Shown: positions 7,182 to 16,017 of the stretch, one piece after another
How positions within the stretch are numbered: position 1 is the first letter of the stretch
How the letters are laid out: the number at the start of each line of letters is the position of its first letter
Source of the DNA: Bacillota bacterium
Lineage (GTDB): Bacteria; Bacillota; Sulfobacillia; JAJZYS01; JAJYTV01
Direction of reading: 5' to 3'
Assembly (NCBI GenBank): GCA_021793315.1
Contig: JAJYSZ010000015.1
Location: forward strand, 1-47,814
Length of the DNA stretch: 47,814 bases
Program-made: the position numbers and the translations under genes
The notes under the pieces: generated by a model
Told to the model about the DNA's origin: nothing
Seen by the model: only the letters and a program-made list of their open reading frames with translations
Database searches by the model: none

Positions 7182-8326
7182 AAGGCCACCTGCGGCAGAG
7201 GGGCAAAAGCAAGGTCTGGTATGCCGTGTGGGACGACTACCGCACGGGAAAGCGGCAACGCCGATGGACAAGCCTTCGCACCACGTCGAAGCGCGAGGCC
7301 CACGAGCGACTGGCTAAGCTGATCTCGGACTGGAGCGCCGGCAACGTGCCGCCGACCGGCCGTCTGACGGTAGCCGAACACTTGAAGAACTGGATCACCA
7401 CACGGGAGACGGCCGGTCGTGCGCCAAAGACAGTTTGGAGCTATAGAACGATGGTTCGCCTGCATATCGCGCCTGCGCTTGGGCACCACCAGCTCACCGC
7501 ACTGCGGCCACAGCATCTTGAAGCCCACTACGCGGCGGAGCTGGCCCGCGGACTTTCACCCCGCACAGTGGCGTACCAGCATGCGATTATTCGAGCTGCG
7601 CTTAGGCACGCTGTGAAACAGGGCCTAATCCCTCGCAGCCCCTGCGATCAGGTGACTCCGCCGGCTGTGTATCCGACCGAGCAGATGGTGTTCACACCGG
7701 AGCAGGCGGCTAAGTTTCTGGACGTGCTGCGCAGCCACCGGTTGTACGGCCTCTTCTTCTTGGCACTCAGCACGGGGATGAGAGAAGGCGAGCTGATCGG
7801 AGTGCGCTGGCAGGACGTCGACATTGTCGGCAAGCGACTCCTGGTGCGGGTGCAGCGGCAGTATGAGAAGGGCGAGGGCATGGTCGAGCGCCCCACGAAG
7901 GAGCACCGCGGGACTCGCGTCGTCGAGCTCACCGACGACGAGGTGGCCGTCCTTCAAGAGCATCGCAGGCGGCTAGACGCTGAGCGCGCCGTGCTGATGG
8001 AGCGCTTCGGGGTGGATGTGTGGCAGAACTGCGACCTCGTCTTCCCGTCGGAGGTCGGCACGCCGCTGTCGCCGAGCAATCTGCGCCGGCTGCATCAGGC
8101 GACGCTCAAGAAGGCCGGGCTGGAAGGCGTGAAGGTCCACGGTCTGAGGCACACCGCTGCTACGCTCATGCTGAGCGCCGACGGCCGCGTGCTGGTGGCC
8201 AGCAGGAGGCTCGGTCACGCTGATCCGGCGACTACCGCCCGGATGTACGGTCACACGTTGCCTGGGGATCAACGGGAGGCTGCGGAAAAGGCCATGCAGA
8301 GCGTTATGCGCAGGCAGAAGGGCTGA
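7178..8326 (+). CDS. Tyrosine recombinase / phage-type integrase
   Basis: 382 residues from GTG 7178, which overlaps the previous stop by four bases. Domains in order: an N-terminal AP2-like arm-binding segment (KGHLRQRGKSKVWYAVW), a SAM-like core-binding domain (LTVAEHLKNWITTRETAG) and the catalytic domain. Catalytic residues are visible as the Arg of GMREGE, the H-x-x-R of HGLRHTAA, the His of LGHADP and the nucleophile Tyr of RMYGHT. It integrates or excises circular DNA between att sites. It is the last gene of the AAA operon, and a GGTAGCAAAA motif and hairpin lie 69 bases beyond its stop. It resembles the integrase at 25193 in architecture. Confidence 0.95.
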   Translation: MKGHLRQRGKSKVWYAVWDDYRTGKRQRRWTSLRTTSKREAHERLAKLISDWSAGNVPPTGRLTVAEHLKNWITTRETAGRAPKTVWSYRTMVRLHIAPALGHHQLTALRPQHLEAHYAAELARGLSPRTVAYQHAIIRAALRHAVKQGLIPRSPCDQVTPPAVYPTEQMVFTPEQAAKFLDVLRSHRLYGLFFLALSTGMREGELIGVRWQDVDIVGKRLLVRVQRQYEKGEGMVERPTKEHRGTRVVELTDDEVAVLQEHRRRLDAERAVLMERFGVDVWQNCDLVFPSEVGTPLSPSNLRRLHQATLKKAGLEGVKVHGLRHTAATLMLSADGRVLVASRRLGHADPATTARMYGHTLPGDQREAAEKAMQSVMRRQKG

Positions 8327-8395
8327 CGAGGGGTCGATCCGCTCGCTGTACCGGTGCCGTTCCCCTAAGCACGTATACGAAATGAACATCGCTGC

Positions 8396-8405
8396 GGTAG
8401 CAAAA
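8396..8405 (+). repeat. GGTAGCAAAA motif, possible integrase arm-type or att-flanking site
   Basis: GGTAGCAAAA lies 69 bases downstream of the integrase stop and directly beside the hairpin at 8407-8442. The same motif occurs twice in tandem after the second integrase (26482-26503), also directly beside a near-identical hairpin. Recurrence after two integrases suggests arm-type binding sites for the integrase N-terminal domain. Part of it also serves as the T-tract of the minus-strand terminator. Confidence 0.5.
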
Positions 8406-8406
8406 C

Positions 8407-8442
8407 GCATCTACCCCCGGATACACATCCGGGGGTAGATGC
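8407..8442 (-). terminator. Perfect 16-bp hairpin, terminator of the rml operon (minus strand)
   Basis: The arms GCATCTACCCCCGGAT and ATCCGGGGGTAGATGC pair perfectly around the loop ACAC. On the minus strand the hairpin is followed by GTTTTG, so it fits Rho-independent termination of the rhamnose/EPS genes, whose last gene ends at 8575. In the plus direction there is no U-tract. The rest of the 8327-8574 gap shows no convincing gene. Confidence 0.7.
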
Positions 8443-8574
8443 CCTTGAACGTTGACGTCGCAACATCGCGTTCCGAGGAAATCGGGGACCATTTCGAGGC
8501 CCATTACGGTGATCTGACCTCGCCCGGCATCGCCGCAGCGGCTCGGCCCCTCTTTGTTCACGTAAAGGTGCCCT

Positions 8575-9324
8575 TCACAATGCCTCCACCTCACTAGGTT
8601 CGAAGCGACCGAGGCGGAAATTCTGTGCGAACGCATTCGCGACCATCAGTGACTCAAATGTTCCGGCGTCTGTCCATGTGCCGGCCAGGACGTCGTAGGC
8701 AAGGTCACCCTGCCGAACGTAGTGGTTGTTCACATCGGTGATCTCAATCTCGCCTCGTCCCGAGGGCTCCAGAGTGTTGATGACCGAGAAGACGTCAGGG
8801 TTGTAGGCATAGATGCCTGTGACACAGTAGTCGCTCTTCGGCATCCGCGGCTTCTCCTCAATTCCCACGATCCGGTCCCCGCGCAGTTCCGGCACCCCGT
8901 AGCGAGTTGGATCGGGAACCTTGTGGAGGAGGATGCGCGCTCCCTCACCTTGGGCCTCGAATGAGCGCACAAAACCATCGAGCGGCTGGTCGAAGACGTT
9001 GTCACCCAGGATGACGAGTACGCGATCATCACGGGCGAAGTCCCGGGCAAGGCCAAGGGCTTGGGCGATGCCGCCGGCCGAGTCCTGGACGCGGTAGGTG
9101 AACTGAACGTCCCATTGCCGGCCTGAGCCCAGAAGGTTCACGATATGGCCCATATGCTCCGGGCCAGTGACCACGAGGATGTCTTCGATCCCCGCCTCGA
9201 TCATGGCATGGAGCGGGAAGTAGATCATTGGATAGCGCCCAACCGGCAGCAGGTGCTTGTTCGTGACGCTGGTGATTGGCCGAAGCCTGGAGCCTGTCCC
9301 TCCCGCCAGAATGACCCCGCGCAT
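8575..9324 (-). CDS. rmlA: Glucose-1-phosphate thymidylyltransferase
   Basis: 249 residues from ATG 9324, chosen for GAGG eight bases upstream; a GTG three codons earlier is possible. It transfers dTMP from dTTP to glucose-1-phosphate, giving dTDP-glucose, the first step to dTDP-L-rhamnose. The nucleotide-binding signature GVILAGGTGSRLRPIT is at the N-terminus, followed by NKHLLPVG and ILGDNVF; the substrate region includes IVGIEEKP and GTWTDAGTFESLM. It is short compared with the usual 290-residue enzymes but matches the shorter RmlA class. It is the last gene of the rmlB-D-C-A set. Confidence 0.92.
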   Translation of the reverse strand: MRGVILAGGTGSRLRPITSVTNKHLLPVGRYPMIYFPLHAMIEAGIEDILVVTGPEHMGHIVNLLGSGRQWDVQFTYRVQDSAGGIAQALGLARDFARDDRVLVILGDNVFDQPLDGFVRSFEAQGEGARILLHKVPDPTRYGVPELRGDRIVGIEEKPRMPKSDYCVTGIYAYNPDVFSVINTLEPSGRGEIEITDVNNHYVRQGDLAYDVLAGTWTDAGTFESLMVANAFAQNFRLGRFEPSEVEAL

Positions 9325-9351
9325 TGCGCTCACCTCAATTCATGTCGTCTT

Positions 9352-9822
9352 TTACTTGATCGGCGGTGCCGCGAGCCAGTCGTAGGGCGCAGCGTCCGGC
9401 GGCAAGCGCCCCTCATCGGTCGCGTCGTACTCCTGCGACGTGATGTAAAAGAGCAGTGCCGGACCTGTTCCGATAGCCTTGCACCCATGCGCTACGCCAG
9501 GCGGGATGCGCAGAACCTTGCCTCCGTCATCCTCACCGAGGATCAATTCAACGAGTTTGCCATAGGTCGGGCTGTCTTCCCGGCGGTCCCAAACAGCCAC
9601 CTGCAACGTGCCAACAGGGCAGTACCACCAGTCGACCTGGCGCTGATGTAGGTGCCACGCCTTGATCACTCCGGGCCACATCTTGGAGTGTGACCACTGG
9701 GCAAAGCCCTCCGCAAAGAAGGTATCGCTGTGGCGTACTACCTCGCGGAAGAACCCTCTTGTATCGAGATGGGTTGCGAGGGACTTCACGACTACACCCT
9801 GGATCGCAAGCTCAGATTCCAT
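9352..9822 (-). CDS. rmlC: dTDP-4-dehydrorhamnose 3,5-epimerase-like protein
   Basis: 156 residues, cupin fold. Family features are THLDTRGFFREV, the WSHSKMWPGVIKAWHLH stretch with the catalytic His region, the WYCPVGTLQVAVWD strand and the IPPGVAHGC strand. It epimerises C3 and C5 of dTDP-4-keto-6-deoxyglucose. It is shorter than classical RmlC (about 180 residues), so it belongs to the compact RmlC-like branch and a related sugar-cupin activity is possible. It overlaps rmlD by 11 bases. GGAGG lies nine bases before the ATG. Confidence 0.85.
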   Translation of the reverse strand: MESELAIQGVVVKSLATHLDTRGFFREVVRHSDTFFAEGFAQWSHSKMWPGVIKAWHLHQRQVDWWYCPVGTLQVAVWDRREDSPTYGKLVELILGEDDGGKVLRIPPGVAHGCKAIGTGPALLFYITSQEYDATDEGRLPPDAAPYDWLAAPPIK

Positions 9823-10657
9823 GGTCCAGCGCCTCCTTGACGAACTCGTGGAGGGCCTCGTGCCAAGGCCGCATCGCGAGCCCGAGGCCCGAGGTCACGA
9901 ATGAGGTAAGTGAGGTGTCGGCAGGACGCAGAGCCGGCGCCGAGATCTCTTCGCTTGAGATGGGCTCAAGAGGGACATCGATGCCAGCCTCCCGCAGGAT
10001 GACTTCTGCCAGTCCGAAACGGGACACGCTCCCATGGTTCGCGAGATGCACAGTACCCGTCACCCCGAGCGCAAGGAGTTTTGCAATCCCGCCTGCGATG
10101 TCATGGGTAAAGCTCGGACTGCCGACCTGGTCTACGACCACTCTAAGAGACTGGCCAGCCAGGGCCTTGCGCAAAATGGCGAGGACGAAGCCACGATCGA
10201 AGCCGCCGTACAGCCACGCAGTGCGCACGATTAGGTGTCGGCAACCGGAACTTCGCACCTCTTCCTCCCCCGCAAGCTTGCTTTGGCCATAGACCTGGAC
10301 AGGGTGCGCTATGTCCCACTCGTGGTAGGAACCCTCAGGCCGCCCGGGGAAAACAAAGTCTGTGCTGACCTGCACGAGCAATGCTCCGGAGCGAGAGACC
10401 TCTTGCGCCAGCCACCGCGGACCGAGTGCATTCGCACGAAAGGCGGCTTCGGGGTCCTTCTCGCAGCCGTCGACGTCCGTCATGGCCGCCGCATTGATGA
10501 CAACGTCCGGCCGAACAGCTGAAACGGCCGATTGCACCGCTAGGAGGTCCGAAATGTCGATCCGTTCGCTTGGGAAAAGTGAGATTTCGGCGTGTGGAAA
10601 GTGGGGTGGGAGGACCTGTCCCAACTGCCCACTGGCACCGAAGACAGCCAACCTCAT
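9812..10657 (-). CDS. rmlD: dTDP-4-dehydrorhamnose reductase
   Basis: 281 residues, short-chain dehydrogenase fold. The N-terminal nucleotide-binding motif is MRLAVFGASGQLGQVL; the family signatures VVINAAAMTDVDGCE and VSTDFVFPG, and the catalytic pair in HPVQVYGQSKLAGE (Y-x-x-x-K), are all present. It reduces the 4-keto group with NAD(P)H to give dTDP-L-rhamnose. The start overlaps the rmlB stop by four bases (ATGA), so the genes are coupled. Confidence 0.94.
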   Translation of the reverse strand: MRLAVFGASGQLGQVLPPHFPHAEISLFPSERIDISDLLAVQSAVSAVRPDVVINAAAMTDVDGCEKDPEAAFRANALGPRWLAQEVSRSGALLVQVSTDFVFPGRPEGSYHEWDIAHPVQVYGQSKLAGEEEVRSSGCRHLIVRTAWLYGGFDRGFVLAILRKALAGQSLRVVVDQVGSPSFTHDIAGGIAKLLALGVTGTVHLANHGSVSRFGLAEVILREAGIDVPLEPISSEEISAPALRPADTSLTSFVTSGLGLAMRPWHEALHEFVKEALDHGI

Positions 10658-11655
10658 CGTGCGCCGTATTGGGTCTGGTAATAGGCTTGGTAGTCCTCAC
10701 CAAGGAGAGGTCGCCACCACGATTCATTGGCCTGGTACCACGCGACAGTTTGCGCGAGCCCCTCATCAAAGCGGTAGCGCGGCTCCCAGTCGAGTTCTTT
10801 GCGAATCTTGCTAGCATCCATGGCATAACGACGGTCGTGGCCGGGTCGGTCACTAACGAAGCGAATTAGGTCTTCCGATGCGCCTGTTTCCCTCAGGACT
10901 GCGCGGACAGCGGCAAGGTTCTCGGTCTCCTGCTCCGCCCCAATGTTGTAAACCTCACCTGGCTGGCCGTTCTCCAGAACGGTGAGGATGGCTCGGCAGT
11001 GGTCCTTAACGTGGATCCAGTCCCTACGCTGACGACCATCCCCGTAAATAGGAATGCGGCGGCCGTGCAGGGCATTCACAATGCTGAGGGGAAGGAGCTT
11101 CTCAGGGAACTGGTAGGGGCCATAGTTGTTGCTGCAGCGTGTGATGCGTACATCCATGTCGTGTGTCTCATGATAGCTTCGCACAAGAAGATCCGCTGCC
11201 GCCTTGGTCGCAGCGTACGGACTACGAGGCGCAAGCGGGGTATCCTCTCGAAAGGGAGGGTCGGCCACGCCTAGGCTGCCGTACACTTCGTCGGTCGAGA
11301 CCTGAATAAACGTTGGTACTCCTAGTCGTCGCGCCGTGTCGAGGAGGACCTGGGTACCGAGTACGTTCGTCGAGACGAACTCGCCGCTGCTCAGGATACT
11401 TCGGTCGACGTGGCTTTCAGCTGCAAAGTGGACTACTGCAGACTGTTCCTCCATTGCCCAGGCTGCGGCTTTCGGATCACGAATGTCGCCACGCACAAAG
11501 CGGTAGCGTTCGGAGTCATCAGGCAACCCACACAGGCTGGCAGCGTACGTCAGTGCATCGAGGTTGGTTACACGCCAAGCCGGACGCAGTTCATGCACAA
11601 GTCGAATGAAGTTCTTGCCGATAAACCCGGCCCCGCCGGTAACTAGTAGTCTCAA
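10654..11655 (-). CDS. rmlB: dTDP-glucose 4,6-dehydratase
   Basis: 333 residues from the TTG at 11655, eight bases after AAGGAG, which gives the N-terminus MRLLVTGGAGFIGKNF. Longer readings from 11730 have no support. The extended SDR features are the TGGAGFIG Rossmann motif, HFAAESHVDRSI, the catalytic VSTDEVYGSL and SPYAATKAAADLL (Y-x-x-x-K). It converts dTDP-glucose to the 4-keto-6-deoxy sugar using bound NAD. It is the first of the four rml genes, 149 bases after the last glycosyltransferase of the same strand. Confidence 0.95.
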   Translation of the reverse strand: MRLLVTGGAGFIGKNFIRLVHELRPAWRVTNLDALTYAASLCGLPDDSERYRFVRGDIRDPKAAAWAMEEQSAVVHFAAESHVDRSILSSGEFVSTNVLGTQVLLDTARRLGVPTFIQVSTDEVYGSLGVADPPFREDTPLAPRSPYAATKAAADLLVRSYHETHDMDVRITRCSNNYGPYQFPEKLLPLSIVNALHGRRIPIYGDGRQRRDWIHVKDHCRAILTVLENGQPGEVYNIGAEQETENLAAVRAVLRETGASEDLIRFVSDRPGHDRRYAMDASKIRKELDWEPRYRFDEGLAQTVAWYQANESWWRPLLGEDYQAYYQTQYGAR

Positions 11656-11804
11656 AGACACCACTCCTTGCCATGCGTTCACAGCTTTCAGTAGGGTCAG
11701 CCGGTAAATCTCGGCTGAGCTTACAGCCAATCAGCCCTGTCCCCTCGAAGGACCTTGACCTTTGGTGCGTAACGCTCTCACGTCATCCCCGCTGCAAGCC
11801 CAAA

Positions 11805-12686
11805 TCATAAACGAACGCGCTCTCCTGATCTCCCGATCAGTCCGTCAACCAGCCCCAGGATTATGTACTTTACCTTGCAAAATCGGTATTCTTCGAGAAC
11901 GAACACTTCTACACAACTCACCAGAAACCGCCACAAATCATTAATCACCCACTTCCAGTACCTTCGCCAATATCGTCTCCATACGAACACTCTGTTCCTT
12001 GCCCAATAGTAGCGACGCTCCGGCGAGTGATTCGTGACAATCACCTTGCGTCCTAACAGGACGCGTTTGACAGGCAATCCAATGTCGTGCACCAGCTTTG
12101 CCTCATGCGCCAGTACTGTCGGGTACCCGCTCATTCCGCATCTCAAGCAATACTCATGGTCAATGTAGTCTATAAAAAAGTCCTCTCTAAACCCGCCTAC
12201 CTGTCGCCATACGCGTACATTGACTAGGCTTCCAGATGTGATCGCCGTTGTTATCCTATCAACGCCTTCGACGGAGGTGCGCGACCCATGATCGATACGA
12301 CTAGTAATCTCGGGGGCCACCGCGCACAACCTCGTTCCTCGGTCGTGCTCTAGCATTGCTCTCCCAAGGGCCTCTACCATATGCGGCCCCGGCGTACTGT
12401 CCTGATCCAACAGCACCGCCCATTCGTACCCACGCTTCTCGACCAATTCTAGGCCAACATTCAACGCACGGCCTACTCCCGTGTTCTGTCGTTGCCGCAG
12501 GATGTGAATAGTGCCACAGCCCAGGCTTTCAGCATCCAGCTCTCCCGACGGAGACCCATTGTCAACTACGATCACGTCATCCACTTGGCCACGGATACTC
12601 TGAAGGTTCCGTCTGAGCTCCGGTCCTGGGTTGTAAGTAACGCATACAGCACAAACCCTAGGGTGCCCCTCCTGATTCACACTCAT
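11805..12686 (-). CDS. Family 2 glycosyltransferase, rhamnosyltransferase-like
   Basis: 293 residues. The GT-A core is visible: VCAVCVTYNPGPELRRNL, VIVVDNGSPSG, the QNTGVGRALNVGLE region and the metal-binding WAVLLDQDSTPGP. Acceptor-side features include VGGFREDFFIDYIDHEYCLR, typical of rhamnosyltransferases that act on lipid-linked saccharides. dTDP-rhamnose from the neighbouring rml genes is the likely donor. The start overlaps the polymerase stop by four bases. The DNA here is visibly richer in A+T than the flanking rml genes, as is common for horizontally exchanged polysaccharide genes. Confidence 0.88.
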   Translation of the reverse strand: MSVNQEGHPRVCAVCVTYNPGPELRRNLQSIRGQVDDVIVVDNGSPSGELDAESLGCGTIHILRQRQNTGVGRALNVGLELVEKRGYEWAVLLDQDSTPGPHMVEALGRAMLEHDRGTRLCAVAPEITSRIDHGSRTSVEGVDRITTAITSGSLVNVRVWRQVGGFREDFFIDYIDHEYCLRCGMSGYPTVLAHEAKLVHDIGLPVKRVLLGRKVIVTNHSPERRYYWARNRVFVWRRYWRRYWKWVINDLWRFLVSCVEVFVLEEYRFCKVKYIILGLVDGLIGRSGERVRL

Positions 12687-14107
12687 AATTCAGCCGTAAC
12701 CTTGGCACTCGCTTTTGCACCGGCGCGGACGGCCTGCGGTCTCCATTCTCTCCTCGTCCTTGTCGCACGACGGCCCATAGCAAAGTCCACGATCGCACAA
12801 ATCGCCAAGCCTACAATGCCCGCAAACCAAAGGAGGTCACTGTTCAGTGGCCACTCTCGAAACCCCATCGCCATGATGCCGAACAAGTAGGCAACCACAA
12901 ACAGCATCGTCAGATTGGGCCGAGAATGATACCTTCGAAGTGCCAGCCTAATTAGCCCAGCAACTACTGCGGAAAACACCATAACACCCATCCAACCGCC
13001 GTCTAACCAAGGCTCATAGAACATCGTATACGTGTTATCTCGAAACATAGGATCATTGGCGAATGGCTCGACGAAGCTATAGTAGTTGCTCACGACCTCC
13101 GCATTGCGTCCCACAAGCTTTTCGTAGTAGTTGTAGGGCACCTCGAAGACAAACCGCCCCCCGGAATACTTGGGCGTGCTCGACGCCACCTCCAGAAACG
13201 ATACAGCACTCCCGGACGCGTACTCTTCATAAGACATTGTCTCGGCAGCAACACGACTTGCTGCTGGCACGCCTTCGAAGCGTACCGACAGCACGTGGCC
13301 GACGTAAGACAGAACACCTGCCATCACAACGGTACCAAGCACGATGTTTGTCCATCCCACCTTCCTAACTCGAGTTTCCCGCTGAAGGGCGAGCACGTAA
13401 GCCACTCCCCCAAAGATTACCGCAAATAGCGTATTGGTTCTCCCACCTGAAGCTATATCGTAAACTATAGCCGGCGCCAAGCTTACCCCCACATACATCA
13501 CCTTACATAGTAGCGCCTTACTGGATCTCGCTGTAATCACTCCGCCCAATATCGCCCCCACCACATACAACATTGCGAGGTGACTAAACAATGAGCTTGG
13601 TGCGGTCCGTCCTTCAATGATAGCAATCCTCGCCTGATACGCGGCCATACCCAGATTCCAAAACCGCCATGAACCGTATGTTTCATGAATTAGTTGAAGA
13701 GCGGCGCCGAGCGCCAGGACTGTCATCACGGCCCACATAACGTGCAATACACCGCTATCAAGCCGATCCAAGGCGGCGGATCTATTTGATTGGGTAACAG
13801 AGCCCAATACTAGTATGGCCACCGCTACTACGAGCAAAACGACTTCAGTTATGCTAGGCGTATACGGCTCCGGCGGACCCACTACTGATAGAAAAACCCC
13901 AATGAGCCATGGGGTCAGCACAATCACTACAAACACTCGCTCTGGGGTCTGCTTAGATGTCGCTGTAATGGCCCATAGTGCTAATACCGCCAGTAATCCG
14001 AAAGCCAAAGCATATACGGGTCTTTGCCCCATGAAACCATCTACGAGGGCAAACACCGCCGCCGCGAAACATAAAGCTGTGTATAGTGCCCGAAAGTGCC
14101 GATGCAA
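12683..14107 (-). CDS. Wzy-like polysaccharide polymerase (polytopic membrane protein)
   Basis: About 474 residues from TTG 14107, eight bases after an AAGGGG site; GTG 14116 is nearly as good, and a start at 14209 would overlap the upstream gene. At least ten hydrophobic helices are evident, including ALYTALCFAAAVFALVDGF, VFVVIVLTPWLIGVFLSVVG and LLWFAGIVGLAICAIVDFA, with a large central extracytoplasmic loop (SFLEVASSTPKYSGGRFVFE). The position among glycosyltransferases, Wzz and CpsD indicates a repeat-unit polymerase. Wzy proteins have little sequence conservation, so this call rests on topology and context. Confidence 0.7.
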   Translation of the reverse strand: MHRHFRALYTALCFAAAVFALVDGFMGQRPVYALAFGLLAVLALWAITATSKQTPERVFVVIVLTPWLIGVFLSVVGPPEPYTPSITEVVLLVVAVAILVLGSVTQSNRSAALDRLDSGVLHVMWAVMTVLALGAALQLIHETYGSWRFWNLGMAAYQARIAIIEGRTAPSSLFSHLAMLYVVGAILGGVITARSSKALLCKVMYVGVSLAPAIVYDIASGGRTNTLFAVIFGGVAYVLALQRETRVRKVGWTNIVLGTVVMAGVLSYVGHVLSVRFEGVPAASRVAAETMSYEEYASGSAVSFLEVASSTPKYSGGRFVFEVPYNYYEKLVGRNAEVVSNYYSFVEPFANDPMFRDNTYTMFYEPWLDGGWMGVMVFSAVVAGLIRLALRRYHSRPNLTMLFVVAYLFGIMAMGFREWPLNSDLLWFAGIVGLAICAIVDFAMGRRATRTRREWRPQAVRAGAKASAKVTAEL

Positions 14108-14136
14108 TAGGATCACCCCTTCCCAGCAGGATCCGC

Positions 14137-14985
14137 TTAAGCCGAGTGCCAGCCTGATAGTGCTGCCGACACGACCTGCTTGGACCGTCGCAAGTCGAGG
14201 TGCGCCCAACTTTTAAGCGCACGTCCGAAACAGCCAATAAAGACTGAAGCCTTGGGGTGTCTGGACCATTTTTTCATGAATCGCGTCGCAGAGAAACTAT
14301 AGTATGAAGCTTGTAGCAGACTGCCTTTGCCCACGCTTAGTGACTCCTTATGAATAATCCTGCTGTCCTCAGCTACTGCCATTGTGTATCCTGCCTGACG
14401 GCACCGAAAGCACAAGTCAACATCTTCCCAATACATAAAGTAGCCCTCGTCGAAGCCACCGACGTCGCTTATTGCCTTGGCACTCAGCAACATGCTGACG
14501 CCGCTAATGAAGTCGAGTTTCCCGCGGCCGGTGATATGGTGCGATCTTCCCGTGTGCAGGTCGACGCGCCCCCCTCCCCAGCATAGCGTTCGGTTGCTGG
14601 ACGCCTGCGTCACCAACGAGCCCACGACGCCCACCTCTGGATCCTCCATTGCGACTTTAACAAGTTGCCTAAGTGCGTCGGGATCCGCCAGAGCATCATT
14701 GTTAAGCAGCCAAACGTATGAAGCGCCTCGCTCTAGGGCGTAGCGAATTCCAATGTTGCATCCAGCTCCAAAGCCCCGGTTGGTGTCGGCAGTCAGAAGT
14801 ACAAAGTCCCTGCCGGAAAGCCGCTGCACCGAATCGTTTGTTGATCCGTTATCCACTACCACTACTGTAAGGTTGTCGTAGTCCATCCGCCGGAGATCCT
14901 TGACGCAGCTTATCGTTTCCTGCCACTCTTGCCAGTTCACGAGCACAGTCGTTACAGGCGGCAGAAAGCTACCCACCACATTCAT
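14137..14985 (-). CDS. Family 2 glycosyltransferase
   Basis: 282 residues from ATG 14985, which overlaps the preceding stop as ATGA. GT-A motifs are VTTVLVNWQEWQETISCV, LTVVVVDNGSTNDSV, the NRGFGAGCNIGIRYA donor-loop region, the metal-binding YVWLLNNDALADP, and GGFDEGYFMYWEDVDLCFR, characteristic of the rhamnosyltransferase/WcaA-type group. It transfers a sugar, probably rhamnose, to the growing lipid-linked repeat unit. It is one of four glycosyltransferases, which sets a rough minimum for the complexity of the repeat. Confidence 0.9.
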   Translation of the reverse strand: MNVVGSFLPPVTTVLVNWQEWQETISCVKDLRRMDYDNLTVVVVDNGSTNDSVQRLSGRDFVLLTADTNRGFGAGCNIGIRYALERGASYVWLLNNDALADPDALRQLVKVAMEDPEVGVVGSLVTQASSNRTLCWGGGRVDLHTGRSHHITGRGKLDFISGVSMLLSAKAISDVGGFDEGYFMYWEDVDLCFRCRQAGYTMAVAEDSRIIHKESLSVGKGSLLQASYYSFSATRFMKKWSRHPKASVFIGCFGRALKSWAHLDLRRSKQVVSAALSGWHSA

Positions 14986-15971
14986 CTCGTCCTCACCCCG
15001 CTGCGCGTTGTGAGAGTGCTTTCCAGCGCTGCGGCCACCTCGTCCCAATTCCGCCCCGGCTCTCTCGTCGGTTTCTCCGACCCGGCTGCCTTCTCTAGTC
15101 CATCACATACGCTTAAAACATCGAACGGGTCGAAGTATACCGCACCCTCTAACTTCTGCTCCCGCAGTGCAGGTATGTCCGCCAAGGCTAAGCGGCTGTC
15201 ACACGCACCCGCCTCCGCAGCTGGTAGGCCATATCCTTCGTACACGGAAGGAACCACTGTCGCGACGGCTCCTCGGTAAAGAGACGACAGTACATCGTCA
15301 GAAAGACCCGACATAAGGATAACCTCCTCCCTCATATGCAGTCCCTCTACTAATCTCCTGACACGTGGCTCGTCAGAGTGCGGACATACCAGCCGGAATT
15401 GGCATTCTGACGCGAGTTTAGACATCCTAAACGCCCTTAGCGCCCTTGAGAGGTTCTTATGCGGCTTGGCGTTGCTTACGCATAAAACGTACGGGTGCTG
15501 CGTCGGGTAAATCGGTCCGCTTGGTTGAAACTCACGTCCAACCCCATTGCCCAGGACAAACACGTCGTGGTCATGAAGCCCGACCTTGCTTGCCCACTCC
15601 AGAATCTCTTGTCGTGAAAACTCGGACACCGTAAGCACCATATCCCCTCGTCGAATGGCGCGTGTGATGAGCGTGTTATAGTACAACAGCGCCGAAGACC
15701 GCCTTGGGTTATACCGCGAAAGATGAATCAGATCATGAATAGTAAATGCCACTGGTACATGCGAGCGCAACGGAGGATTGAAGCCCGGTGTAAAATACAC
15801 GTCCGGTTGGTGCAGCCTTATTTGTCTGCTCGTCCAAATTGCATCTGACAAAGACAAGACCCGCGGTCCCTCCCTAAGGACCAACGGCGACTTTAGGCGG
15901 CTGATTGTTTCGTGCGCAAACCGCCCTATGCCGTGTGCTCCAACCCATCGCTGGTCCGCGAGTACCATCAT
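14982..15971 (-). CDS. Family 4 glycosyltransferase
   Basis: 329 residues from ATG 15971, with GAGGAG ten bases upstream; upstream codons to 16067 would overlap the previous gene. The GT-B fold is indicated by VGAHGIGRFAHETISRL at the N-terminus, an acceptor-domain segment HVPVAFTIHDLIHLSRYN, the linker YVLCVSNAKPHKNLSRALRA and the donor-binding PSVYEGYGLPAAEAGACDSR (E-x7-E type). It is retaining by family. The sugar donor cannot be read from the sequence. Confidence 0.9.
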   Translation of the reverse strand: MMVLADQRWVGAHGIGRFAHETISRLKSPLVLREGPRVLSLSDAIWTSRQIRLHQPDVYFTPGFNPPLRSHVPVAFTIHDLIHLSRYNPRRSSALLYYNTLITRAIRRGDMVLTVSEFSRQEILEWASKVGLHDHDVFVLGNGVGREFQPSGPIYPTQHPYVLCVSNAKPHKNLSRALRAFRMSKLASECQFRLVCPHSDEPRVRRLVEGLHMREEVILMSGLSDDVLSSLYRGAVATVVPSVYEGYGLPAAEAGACDSRLALADIPALREQKLEGAVYFDPFDVLSVCDGLEKAAGSEKPTREPGRNWDEVAAALESTLTTRSGVRTR

Positions 15972-16017
15972 CCACGACGCACTCCTCGTCCTATTCAAGG
16001 TCTGACTCCACCCACAG

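Noticed and set aside
8439..8597. A 52-codon frame after the first integrase, starting in the hairpin
   Set aside because: Its start is inside the terminator stem, there is no proper ribosome binding site, and it runs into the end of rmlA.
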